This document shows, in pieces, positions 9,803 to 22,700 of a DNA stretch of 64,000 nt; the stretch's first letter is position 1, and each line of letters begins with the position of its first letter. Source of the DNA: Oopsacas minuta (taxonomy: Eukaryota; Porifera; Hexactinellida; Lyssacinosida; Leucopsacidae); NCBI GenBank assembly GCA_024704765.1, contig JAKMXF010000110.1, positions 620,001-684,000 on the forward strand. The letters are read 5' to 3'. The notes beneath the pieces are model-generated. The model was given only the letters and a program-made list of their open reading frames with translations, was not told the DNA's origin and made no database searches. The translations under genes were made by a program, and so were the position numbers.

Positions 9803-11247
9803 CATGCGAATAAAATCAAAGATGTATTAAGCTAACTAGAATAGACAAGATACCTAACGGAACTATTCAAGGTATATTATTTAAGCTTAGAAGGATTTGT
9901 TATTGGTATTTGTTTGGTAAAGAAGTTTGCCCGAGGTTGCTTAATGAAAGGATCAGATGGTGGTTGACGGGTGGGTCTATTTATATCTTGGTTACAGGAC
10001 CTCTATGTTTCCATAGTCTTTTCAGAATTGACTTCAAAGTAGAATCTCAGAAACAAGGAATTATCTGCTGTAATACAATCTCGATAATCAAAGAAATAAC
10101 ATGAGTAGAATATCTCACTGTCTTTACCGATACAAAGCTCATAATTCAGTATTCCATCTTTTATATTTGATTTAGTTATATCTTGTTTGTTAATACTAAT
10201 AATTCTGTATTGAGTTATGTAGGCTTTCCCTAAAAATCTGTCAAAGTCTCCAGGCAACCTTTGTAGATAGAAACGGAGATAAATTTCAGAAAATGTTGTC
10301 TTCTTGGTGAGATAAATTCCAGATAATATTGAGTCCTTGATGAGATATATTCTCAATTTGTAGTTGTTAATATAGACTATCGGTCCTTCTAGATTGCCAT
10401 TAATAAGTAGTTTATAAAAATTCTTTATTTCCCACTCAACTCCATCAAGTTGCTTCATTATCTTTCCTTCTATTTCCATTTTACTTTGTTTCTTCTTAAA
10501 ACTATTATTTTCCTTTCTCAGTTCCTGAATTTCAATTAAGCTCATGTCTGTGTGTTCTATATAGAACTCCTTCTTGTGAGCTAGGAGATCTTTTCTTAAG
10601 ATAGACTTTACTTTACATCCATACTCTGTGTATGGACAGCTAATCTCTTCAAATTGACACTTAGATTTGTGTTTAGACAATTGACATCTTTGAAATTCAT
10701 CTCCGCAATTATTGGGACAAGAAATGGGGTAATCATCGCAAACTTCATTATGTTTTTTCATGTCCTTAGCTTTTACTTGTCTTTCACAAAACTTACACAC
10801 TACCTCGCGGAAAACACATGTATTCGTCTTATGATTATCATATTCGCCTCTAGCAACAAAATCATTACAGTCTGTGCATTCAACTACAAAGCTATTACAA
10901 TTATTCAAATGTTTTTCAGCTTCTGATAATTTACCATTCCAAGTACAATCTCTGAGGAGAGGACATTTAACTTCCAATTGATTGACAGCATTATGCACCA
11001 TTTTAACCGGGTTTAAGTCTTGAGATTCGCTACAAACTAAACAAGTTGTCTCGCCGTTACTAAGAGAAGCTTCCCGCATTATTCCAGAGCAAATCTCACA
11101 AATAACAAGCCCTTCCTCCATTCCAGTCAGGTTCCTAGCTAAATAGTCCCTCTTATACCCACAATGGATTGATTTGGCTTTCTTACATTTCTTAACATAG
11201 AGAAGGTCTTCTCTGTCGTCAGGTAGTGGAACCAGTTTAGATGTCAT
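9803..11247. repeat. Left copy of a tandem segmental duplication (partner about 11760-13165)
   Basis: The 3' flank (AAAATCAAAGATGTATTA onward), a GGGTGGGTCTATTT stretch and the whole gene at 10003-11247 are repeated in the same order and orientation about 1.95 kb to the right. The right copy carries frameshifts, so one duplicate has stayed open and the other has decayed. Confidence 0.85.
10003..11247 (-). CDS. TRAF-like zinc-finger protein 7
   Basis: Intronless, 414 aa. Half-RING CEICSGIMREAS..NGETTCLVC, TRAF fingers to about 235, then a coiled coil and MKQLDGVEWEI opening the C-terminal domain. That domain carries a short internal repetition (LIKDSILSGIYLTKKTTFSEIYLRF) missing from its tandem duplicate. 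The C-terminus ends NSEKTMET. This is the intact member of the tandem pair. Confidence 0.85.
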   Translation of the reverse strand: MTSKLVPLPDDREDLLYVKKCKKAKSIHCGYKRDYLARNLTGMEEGLVICEICSGIMREASLSNGETTCLVCSESQDLNPVKMVHNAVNQLEVKCPLLRDCTWNGKLSEAEKHLNNCNSFVVECTDCNDFVARGEYDNHKTNTCVFREVVCKFCERQVKAKDMKKHNEVCDDYPISCPNNCGDEFQRCQLSKHKSKCQFEEISCPYTEYGCKVKSILRKDLLAHKKEFYIEHTDMSLIEIQELRKENNSFKKKQSKMEIEGKIMKQLDGVEWEIKNFYKLLINGNLEGPIVYINNYKLRIYLIKDSILSGIYLTKKTTFSEIYLRFYLQRLPGDFDRFLGKAYITQYRIISINKQDITKSNIKDGILNYELCIGKDSEIFYSCYFFDYRDCITADNSLFLRFYFEVNSEKTMET

Positions 11248-11507
11248 TTAGTAGATAGAAATTCAGTTCACTAATATATTCTAGTTATACTTCTCCAGTA
11301 AATTTGTGTTGCCTACAAATGTAATGTGATATCTATTAGAACAACATTAGTGTAACTCATTGCAGAAAAGCAATAATATTTTATTATTCACAACAAGGCT
11401 GTAGGAGACCGTCCCGTTGGTCAGGTTTCAAACGCACCAATTCCATAAATTTTGTATATGGCGGACAGAAGCGATGTCCCAAATGTGTCAATTATTCTGA
11501 GACTCTA

Positions 11508-11700
11508 GTGTATACACATACGCACAAGCTTTGTAGATTATTTATTACTTCCAGCGCTGAGGTGTCAAAAGGTGTGAAAATATACACAAAAGATAAATTT
11601 CAAATATATGGTATCAATACAAGTATACATACCGAATTTGGTGTCTTAATCTCTAAAGGTGTGAACAGCAAAGCGAAAACATATAAATATATACTAACTA
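11508..11700. repeat. Dispersed repeat containing AGGTGTGAA motifs (copy 1)
   Basis: Shares AATTTGGTGTCTTAATCTCT followed by AAAGGTGTGAACAG with about 31030-31160, plus an upstream AAAAGGTGTGAAAATAT. Short related pieces occur at 15133, 18757, 23397, 49022 and 59088. The type of element is unknown. Confidence 0.6.
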
Positions 11701-11960
11701 TACTAAGGCAACCATTCCAGAACTGAGCCACTATTCTATGGAATATTAGTCAATACAGTAAAATGCTAATAAAATCAAAGATGTATTATACTAACTAGAA
11801 TAGACAAGATACCTAACAGAACTATTCAAAGTATCTTATTTAAGCTTATAAGGATTTGTTGGTATTTGTCTGCAAAAGATGTCTAGCTGAGGTATCTCAA
11901 TGAAAGGATCAGATGGTGTTTGACGGGTGGGTCTATTTGTATCTTGGTTACAGGACCTCA

Positions 11961-13165
11961 ATGTTTCCATAGTCTTTTCAGAATTGACTTCAAAGTAGAA
12001 TCTCAGAAACAAGGAATTATCTGCTGTAATACAATCTTGATAATCATCGAAATAACCTAAGTAGGATATCTCACTGTCTTTACCGATACAAAGCTCATAA
12101 TTAGTATTCCATTATTTATATTTGATTTAGTTATATCTTGTTTGTTAATAATAATACTTCTGTATTGAGTTATGTAGGCTTTCCCTAAAAATCTGTCAAA
12201 GTCTCCAGGCAACCTTTCTAGACAGAATTGGAGTTTATTTCTATAAAATATTGAGTCCTTGATGAGAAATATTCTCAGTTTGTAGTTGTTAATATAGACT
12301 ATCGGTCCTACTAGCTTGCCATTATTAGGTGGTTTATCAACATTCCTTATTTCCCACTCAACTCCATCAAGTTGCTTCATTATCTTTCCCTCCATTTTCA
12401 TTTCACTTTGTTTCTTCTTCAAGTGTGAATTCTCACTCTCTAGTATTTTCATTCTAGTTAGACTCATGTCTGTATGTTCTACGATATACTCCTTCTTGTG
12501 AGCTAGGAGATCTCTTCTTAACATAGACTCTGCCTTACATCCATACTCTGTGTAGGGACAGCTAATCTCTTCTAACTCACATTCAGACTTGTGTTGAGAT
12601 AATTCTCTTCTTGGAAACTCTTCTCCACAATTATTAGGACAAGAAATAGGATACTCCTTACACACTTCATTATGTATTTCCAGATCTTTAGCCTTTCCTT
12701 GTTTACCGCAGTATTCACATTCTATCTCACGTAAGATACACATATTCACTTTATGGTTATCATATTCACCTTTAGTAACAGTTACTTTACAATATACACA
12801 TTGTAGTACAAAGCTATTGCAATTATTCAAATGTTTTTCAGCTTCTGATAATTTACCATTCCAAGTACAATCTCTGAGGATAGGACACTTTACTTCCAAT
12901 TGATTGACAGCATTATGCACCATTTTAACAGGGTTAAACTTCCTTGGACCACAATTTAAACAAGTTGTCTCGCCGTTATAATAGAAGCTTCCCGCATTAT
13001 TCCAGAACACACTTTACAAACAACAAGCCCTTCCTCCATCTCAGTCAGGTTCCTAGCTAAATAGTCCCTCTTATACCCACAATGGATAGATTTACCTTTC
13101 TTAACAATCTTAACATAGAGCAGGTCTTCTCTGTTATCAGGTTTAAGTTCCAGTTTAGATGCCAT
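11961..13165 (-). pseudogene. TRAF-like gene with frameshifts (duplicate of 10003-11247)
   Basis: Begins with MASKLELKPDN at 13165 and follows its intact tandem paralogue closely. A one-base loss in the codons after GIMREAS shifts frame near 13000, and a second one-base loss near 12105 shifts the C-terminus (ILIMSF in place of ILNYELC). Beyond it, sequence equivalent to the paralogue's last residues (DCITADNSLFLRF, NSEKTMET) is still readable, but its stop codon position has changed from TAG to TTG. Sequencing error could explain one lesion but hardly all three. Confidence 0.8.
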
Positions 13166-13713
13166 GAATACTTTATCAATGAATTTCTTAATTAACATTT
13201 GTTGTATTTGTGTTTATATTATAGTTAGTTATAAATAGCAGACTATTAGTGAGGATATTTACAGCTTCTATTAATCAGTCATTGTATATTTGAATATTTT
13301 CTGAATTCTGTTTATACTAGTTTGTTGCCTAACTTTGTAGTTCAGGCTTCGTGTTACAAAATCCAAGTGTTTCATGCATCAAATTTGCCTCTAAATTTCA
13401 ACTTTCAAAGTTGCTTATAATTTTGTTGCATGGAATATTCTATAATTAACACTCACGACATAACTTTGTGAAAAGAGTTGTATTGTGTATGTTTGTTATG
13501 CATTAGAATATAGCAATAGTTACAACAAAAAGTTGGAAATGTTCAAGTTTAATAATTACGAATAAATAAATGTTTACAAGTGTTAATCTGTAAATAAAAA
13601 GTGATTCAATGCGTAAGAAACTAATTTTGCAAAAATGAAAGTATTTTTAGTAAATATTTAGTAAAAATTATGAAAAATAGCGATTAGAATTGTTAAATAG
13701 TAAACAGAAAGGC
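13166..13713. other. Gene-free AT-rich spacer
   Basis: Lies between the broken zinc-finger gene and the anoctamin stop codon. No coding frame, repeat or RNA structure recognised. Confidence 0.5.
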
Positions 13714-16700
13714 CTATAAGGAGTAGAGAATCTTATTGGTCAAGAGCTGTTCCCTCTTTATTTGCATACGGATTGTGCGTGGGACATCTGGAATCACCCA
13801 GGCGAGAAAACCAGTCACAATAAATATCAAGTTCTAAAATAGATACAGAGGTGTTAAATGGGATCTTGGTGGCCCAGCGGGCCAAATATAAGTGACACGG
13901 GCCATTATGAGGTGTGAAATCTTACCTCGAAAAGTATAATAAATATTAACTTCCATAAAGCTAATATGAAATAGTATTGATGAGTTTGTAAGTAAGGATC
14001 AGGCGAATATCTACCACGATATCTAAAATATGAGAAATGTATAATATTTTGGCGTCCAAAAGTCCCAGAATGAAAACCTGCATAGCAACAGTATGCTTGT
14101 AATGGTATGTCTATAATTTCCATTCACCTGCAAGTACATTGTGTATCTACGCGCTTAACAAAGCAAGTCTCATTAGCTGAGTAAATCGAGCTGTTCGAGC
14201 TAACAGCTGGAGAAGTGAGGCTATTTATAGATGACCTGTTTGTCGGATTGCCTGCCAGATTCAGCCAGATTGCGTCGCAACATGATTGGTTGAGAGCAGC
14301 ATTAGGTGTCGTATTGTTCCATTTCACACATCCGCTATCGTCATTGTTTGAACAACACTCTATACTAAATAACAACAAATATTAGATATTTATGGGAAGC
14401 TTAACACATTTCAAGCACCGCGCAGGGGTCCACAGAATGTGTTAAAATTGAAATAAGAGGCCAGATATGACAAATCCTGAGACCGCCTCCCTCTGGGTGT
14501 TGGGACACGATGAAGCGTCTCCTTTGGGAATGAACCCCTGTTTCCTTGGTTCACAGATGAGACAAGTAATTACTCATATATACCAACCTTTCAGTATAAT
14601 AAGGCTGATAAAGCTCAGATTCACTGTAAGGAACATCAAAACAATAAGGACCTGTACTAGCATTAGCAACTCCAGCTGATTCAGCACTTAAACAGGAAAT
14701 ACTCTGGAATTCAGCCTCAGGAAGATGATTTGTAAGATTTAGATCTGAGCACGGGATCGATGAAAGTGAAAAATTTGTGTATCCTTCCTGCCACATGTTG
14801 TTGTTTGGTTTGTTTATGCTGTAAACATATTCATCTATTGTTGTTCCAGTGAATGTTATGAGAAATGCCTACGGAAAAATTTATCAAAAATGATCGAAAC
14901 AATAACAAAAACAAATTTTGGCCATTTTAGGAAAATTCAAAATGTTGTTTACTAAAAATATATTAACCAATGAGATTTCATGTTATAATAAAAGCGGACT
15001 ATGGATAATAAATCTGTTCAAAATTAACTTACGTTTGAAAGTACACAAACTTTAGCCATTACATCTAAGAATGTCAACCAAATACCTAAATAAGGGAACA
15101 AGCTAATCTCTAAGACATTTTGAATATGGCTTAAAAGGTGTGAAATATGATTAATCATATGATAAATAAGTGTATGTATATATTCAAAAGAGTTACGAGC
15201 TTACTTACCAATATCAGCCGCTCGGAATGCAACATATCTCCTTGACAACACAAGGAATTTATAAGCATCTAATCGAATTTCAACCACATTATTCAGGAAT
15301 GCGAAAAATGGCGCTAATGGAAAAGCAGCAACGAATAGTGTCACAAATCCGAACTGAATTACAAGCTCAAGATATTCATAGAATAAATAATGAGATCGTC
15401 CTACATCTAAAACATGTTCTCTTTCCCAGCGGGCATAGTAATCGTCCAAGCTTTGCATCTCCACAGATTTATTCCTGTAAGAACTGAACTTCCTGTAGCA
15501 CCATTTTACAATTATCTTCAGTAACCTTGGAAACAATAAATACAATTGGAATTTTATAAGATTTGGGAATAAAAGTCTGTTAACATTCATAAGGCCACTG
15601 TTAGTTGTACTTGTTTCAGCTCCACTACCCACATCACGTTTACCTGCTACCTGAATAGTGCCATTATCTCACCTGTTTATCAGTGAAATTCAATTACACA
15701 ATATATTTACAGTAGAGTCTCCACAGACCTCCTCTAACACGCTTAATTAACATATTTAGAAGTAGAGTCACACGAGATAATGATTATGAAATGCCGCCCG
15801 CCTGCATGCTTGGATGGACACCATGTGGCGCTGAAACAAGGCCAAAAATATAACTCACGGTAATCCCAATTCCATTATATTATTGAATAGTTGTTTGCCA
15901 AGAAATATGACCACAAGTTGGATACACAAATCCAAGAAACATCCATACGTCTCACATTCTTCTAACAGGAAATATGTACCAGTGTCACTCCCAGGGTATT
16001 CCACCAGCACCTTTCCTTTGATGAATGCCACATAGAATATTGAAGAGTAATAGTTAATGCATTGGAATAGGAACATTTTGAGAGTGAAACTGTCTTCATG
16101 TTCACTTTCAGTTCGGTGAAGTTCTAAGGAAATCATCGGGGTAATCAGATCGATGAAAAATGCTACAGTATACTTACTTAACACCTCTTGATTTTCCCGA
16201 TATTTTCAAGATTATTTCTGGAAATCTTTGAGAATCAAGGAATTTTCGAAAACCCATGATTTAGCAAATTTAGTTAAGTTTACGCGGGATATGATCTTAA
16301 AACCTGCCAAAAAGAGCGGGAAAATAAGTCCCGCCAAATTCGTGACATTAAGCTTTGAAAACCCCGCCAATTTAAACCATAATCTATAATTAGAACTTAC
16401 CCCAGTTAGTCAGCCATGTAGCCAGGAATTTGTAAATAATCTGCATTACACCAATGAAAAGCAGGTTAATAACAGCAGCTGTTATTGTCACAATTATTGA
16501 GCCTATTGAAGGACTAATTGGGACATCGTTATTCCTAGCTGCCCTGCCAATCTCTATTGTAAGCAGAGTCTTTACGATTACCTAAATACAATAATATTGG
16601 GAAAGATGATAGAGTGGGAGCTGCGCGGATTCGACCAGGGTCTAAATGGTAGATTGAGAAGTTAGTGGGTTTGCCTAGGTGCTTGGCGGTCACCTAAAAG

Positions 16701-19700
16701 TGTCAGTTTAGCAGCCACGAAGGTCACTAGATCAATATTTTTCCATCCAAAAAAGTGTGATATAACTAAGAGCATGTCCTAATATCTAAGTGAAGATACA
16801 AGAGATGCCCGAAGGGTGTCTTGGGTGGATAGTGTTCGCAAGCCATGTCACGCAAGCAAGCGAAGCGTCTTGTTATTTATGTCATTATATAAATTGGCTG
16901 TCGAAGACCAACTCATTTCTCAAATATCAATACTTCACAGGAAACGTAGGAATGATTAATCATATTCCAAAAAGTATAAATAAGGATTCATAAACATCAA
17001 CAATAGGCATTTATAGTTGTTTTACACAGAATGGAACCAGAAGTAAACACAGAAGAATTATCAGAGGAAAAGGCGATCGATAAAAAAGAAGAATTTTTAT
17101 TTGAGAGAATTCAAGAAAGCGAACTGTTTGGCGGATATAAGCGTGACTATTTAGCACAAAATTTAGACCCCACGTTCAACTGTCCAAGTTGTAATGGAAT
17201 ACCAAGAGAAGCTGTCCAAACTGGAACTGAAACTAAATGTGCCACATGTGCTACACCTGAAGACAATCCAACACCAAACGACACCATAAGAGACACAGTA
17301 TTAAAGCTGGAAGTAATGTGTCCATTATTACGCAGCTGCGAATGGAGCGGTACACTTTCAGAAATAGGCACACACTTAGATGAATGCCTATTTCTCCATC
17401 TTTATTGCCCAATGAAATGCGAGACCGTAATCGCACGTGGTGAATTGGAGGCACACACCTATAGTCAGTGTTTGCAACGTAAGGTACAATGTGAATATTG
17501 TAAACAATTCGGACTAGCGAAAGGACTTGAAAGCCACTATCAAAATTGTAAAGATTTTCCTGTTACGTGCCCGCATGGATGTGGAGAGTGCATTCCAAGA
17601 CGCCAATCTGAGATCCATAACAACACTAATTGTCCTATGGGAGAGGTCACATGCCCTTATAGCAAGTACGGGTGTGTAGTGAGTCGTATGACACGTCGTG
17701 ACCTAATCGGTCATAAACAGGAGAGTATCGCTGAGCATTTGGATATGTCAACTGAATTTCACGCGAGGAAACTTGTGCAGGCCGAGGAAGAGATTCGAAG
17801 ACTCCGCGACGAATTGTCGCATACGAAAATGCAGATTAAATATAAAAAGGATTTGGATGGCGTCGAATGGAAGATCGAAGGAATATCAAGCAAAATGGAA
17901 AAGAAAGGCACTTTTGAAGGGCCAATTTTCTTTGTCGGTCCCTTGAAACTTCAGGGGCTGGTAAGATTTGAGCGTCGGATAAAGTCGAACGCGATCTCAT
18001 TTCACATAAAACGTCTGTCGAAAGGGAAAGACTCTCAAATCCTGGCCGACGCTAGATTCACGTATTGTTGTGTGACTCTTGTAAATTTGAAAAACGAAGC
18101 ACACTCAAAGCTACAAGAAAAGCATGTAAGTTACAAAATAGAAGTTGATCAGTTGAGCGATTGTATAGCACAATTTGGCTATGATGACGTCAAGACTCCA
18201 GATTTTCAGAGGGAAAACAGCATTTTCGTCTGGTTTCATTTCGACCTGGACCCAGAGGTAAGACAAGACGCTTCTGCACCTGTGGTTAACCTACAGTCCC
18301 ATCGGAGATTCTATCATGCAGTTGTAGTGCCGAGAGGAGGAGGGGCACAACCACATATGAGACGAGAAATTAAGAGCTTAGCTTTCTAATTCTTATAATT
18401 ACCCCCCTTCAGCTATTTAGTAACATTCTCTACTTAATGTATTCGAATATTTATCGCGTTAATATATTCCAATATTGCCCCTGTAATATTAGAAACTTGT
18501 TTCAGTTCCAGATGATGTGTCCATCTAAGCATGTGAGCGAGCGTGTTAAAGGAGGTCTGTGAAGATAAATCACTACTATCCACCCGTTAGTTAGTAAATA
18601 TATTGTGGAGTTAAATTTCAAATAATGGCAGTACTCATATGACAGGGAAACTTGATGCGGGCGGTGGAGCTGAAACAAGTTTCAAACTAACAGTGGGCAA
18701 ATATACACACAGTAGGTATGTTTATCGGGCAACACAGAGTTGAATTCCATAGTAAAAGGCGTGAAAATGTGATTATTCACTAATTACCAATTAATATAGG
18801 TTCAAAGGTTAAATAATCAGTTTGAATTTATTAGAATTTCACTAATTATTATTCATCAAATAATCCACAATCTATCCAGATGGCTGAACGCAACACAGCC
18901 AATAACAATATTATCTGTAATAAGATTGTGTCACAAGATCAGAGTACATGGAAGAGGTCACACGACACAAACCACTGATAATTATTCTATTTTAATAATT
19001 GTGTCAGTTCAGCAGTTTTATATTACAAACTATAAAATATTGGAAAATCAAACAAAACTAAACAAATTCAAACTTTACAACTCTCAAAATGGCGACACAA
19101 TTTCCTGAGCCAATCCCAGTTCCAATTGTAGACCCCTTAGAACAAGAAATCAACCAATCAATTGACAGGATGATATTCCTACTCAATCAGAGAAGAATCC
19201 ATCTCTTAACCACTTTAAGAAATAAACGAGAAGAGACAAGAGCTAATCAGGTAGCGTGTCAGCAAATGAAGCAACAACTGGAAGAGACCCGAGCTCTTGT
19301 AGAAGGTAAAATGACACACAATCAACTCCACTCCATTTCGGATAGATTTGTGGCAGAAATGCAAACAAAACTAGCAGAACTCCACCTCAACACACCACCA
19401 CCTCATGTACTGAGGTTCTTGTGTGATACACAAGACCTCGAGAGGAGTATTAACCGTCTAGGAGAGATCAGCCAACAAGAAATCAATCCCATCCCTCATA
19501 TACCAGTAATCCCTAAGTACGCCAAATTCCAACAGCCCATTGTTGCTGTTGGGAAAGAAGGATCAGCTCCTGGGGAGTTTAAAGGGCCAAGAGGTGTCGC
19601 AATTGAACCTGAATCTGGACACATTTATGTGGCAGATAAGAGCAACAGGCGTATACAAATATTCTCTCAGTCAGGAGACTATTTCAACCATTTCGGTAAT

Positions 19701-22700
19701 CAACACCTGAAACAGCCATGGGGTATCCTAATCCATGAGGATAACATTTATGTTACAGACAGAGAACATCACGCTATCTTCTTATTCAAGCTGCCAGACC
19801 TAACTATGATAAAGCGAGTAGGTAAGAGAGGATCTGGTAGTGAAGAGTTCAATGATCCTAGACAACCCGCCATCTCTCCTAATACACGCCTTTATGTACC
19901 AGATTATTTCAACAACAGACTACAAATACTAACAACTAATTTGGTATTTACAGACACGCTACGACACCAAACCATGACTGGACCTAATGATGTTAAATTC
20001 ACAAACAATGAAATGTTTGTGTTGAGCTGTGATGACAATCCATGTATTCATGTGTTTACTCTCTCAGGAGAGAAGTCCCGCTCATTGATTACCGGAGGAA
20101 TAGGAATAGGAATGCAAGTTGAAGTAGCATACTTCTTCTGTCTAGACGGACATAATAACATTATCATAAGCGACTGCTTAACTGACATTATTAAAGTATT
20201 CTCACCAGAAGGAGACCTCCTACACAAGATAGGACAGAGAGGACATAAAGCTGAAATGTTTGTCTCCCCTTCCGGAATTACAATACACAACACAAAACTA
20301 ATTTGTGTTTCTGATAACAATAATTTCTGTTTACAAATATTTTCTGCTTAATACCCGCTAAAAATTATAATATGTATATTTAGTGAATACTTTGGGTTTT
20401 AACTGGGACCTTCGTGAATATTTGTACCGTTGGGGAGGGGATAAGGAGAGGGGGCTAAATCAGGACAAAAGTTTAATTTAGGCGCGTAATATGTACATGA
20501 CATTATTCTATAAATATGAGCTAATATTAATTCTGTAATTTAATACAAACATACATAAGAACCCATATCGATAAATCTTTCTAATTCAGCTAATGGTAAA
20601 TTCACTGTTCTTGAATAAGACATAATTATGGCTGCAAAACCACCTGAAGTAAAAACAGCTGATGACAAAAACGACACATTATTTATAAAGATAGATGGAA
20701 CACATCGAGGGTACAAGAAGGAGTTCCTCTCACAGAATATACCTCCAATGATGGAGAGCATTTTAGTCTGTCCGATCTGTAAAGGAATTATGAATAATGC
20801 TACTGTCTGCCTCGGGTCCATCACATGCGAGACCTGTGCTACTCCAAAAGGCGATAAAAGTAAGGTTACCCAAGTTGTAAGCACCGTGTTAGGATTGGAT
20901 GTAAAGTGTCCACTTTTAAGGCAATGTGAATGGTCAGGAAAACTGTCCGCGACACAGGAACATTTAGATAAATGTCTGTTGTTCAAGTTGAAGTGTCCCC
21001 AAGGGTGCGGGGTGATTATTGAGCGATCCAAAGAGGCGAATCATAAAACGACAGAATGTGTGAAGAGAAAAATAAATTGCAAACACTGTAAGAAACCTTT
21101 CAACTCTGAACAATTGGATGAACACTTGAAAAACTGTGATTCTCAACCCATCAAATGTCCAGATGGTTGCGGGAAGGAAGTAGCTAAAAAGGACGCTGCC
21201 ACTCATAAAAATAATGACTGCCCATTGGCTGATGTAAAGTGTCCATATGATAAATACGGATGCAAGTTGGGTACAATAAAACGAAAGGAATTGATGGCGC
21301 ATAAAACTGGAAATGTGATGGAACATCAAGATTATATTTTGGGAAGTCTAGCAAAATTGGAAACTGAAAATGCAAATTTGAAGAAAGAACTGACAGACAC
21401 TAAAACACAGCTGGCACTGAGGATAACAAATCTTGAAAAAGGTGTCAAGAAATAGTTACATATTATTTTGTGTGAATTTATATTTCGATAATTCTGGTTG
21501 TATCTGACACCTCTATTAGTTGAACAAGGTGTTAAAATAATTAATCACACTATACAAAGCATAATTAAAATTATTGCCCCACAAACAAAAACGATAATAA
21601 GCTTATCAAACTGTCTTTTCAACCCTTGGTGATCTTTCAGAAGTAGGTCTTGGTGCAAAATGTATCTTTCCTTTTGATGGTCCTCGAGTTTACACCTATT
21701 TATGTGCCCAATTGTACAACCTATCTCAGCGTAAGGACACGAAATCTTGACCAATGGACAGTCAGTATTCAAATGCCGCCTTAATGTATTCCGCGGTAAT
21801 TCTTTCCCGCATAAAAACGAGCATTTGATTGGATATAGCTTACAGGAAGTGTTAAAATGTGTATCTAACGTCTTAGAAATGAGCTGAATCCCGCAATAAT
21901 TACATGACACAATGCGATTCTCACATTCATGCCGAATATGGTCAGTTTCATTGCGTCTAATAACGACAGCATTGCATTTGAGAGGACAAGGAATTCGGAA
22001 ATATCCACAGAACCCTAAATGATTTTCAACCCTCGGGAATCTTCCTTTCCAAGGACAGTTCACTAACGGACAATGTATTTCTAAGTTATTTATTGCGTCC
22101 CGTATTGACATCAATTTCCAAGGGAAGGTATCTTTAGTGCAATTGGAACAAGACATACCGTTTCCAGAGGTTACAGCTTCTCGCATAATTCCATGACAAA
22201 TTACACACTTTAAGAGGTTTATTTCAACTGTCTCTAAACACTTTGACAGATAACTAGACTTGTATCCACCATAATGACCTTGTATTCTGACATATAAGAG
22301 AGAACGTACACGTTCATGTGCTGGGGCCAATTCATTAGTAGCCATGAAAACGAAGTGAAAAGAACAAGCACTATTCAAAATATATACAACTCAAGATATA
22401 CATACAGTGAGTTGTTGTGGATTAGATTACACAAATGTATTTTATAGCTTTGCGATATGAACAAAAATGATGCACGTCCCTTGATATATTTCTCGAACCT
22501 GCTAATCTTAGCAAAAGCCCCTTCCGGATTGCATTTAACATGGAGGAGACATTGTGTATTATCTAGGAGATGTTCTCTCTGGAAGTTTGGTAGTGGACTT
22601 CAAACTGAACAAGCTATAGTGCTACTCTCTATCGTGACAGCGTCTCGCATAATACCGTCACATCTACAGCAAATCGCAAGATCAATTCACGACCAACTCA

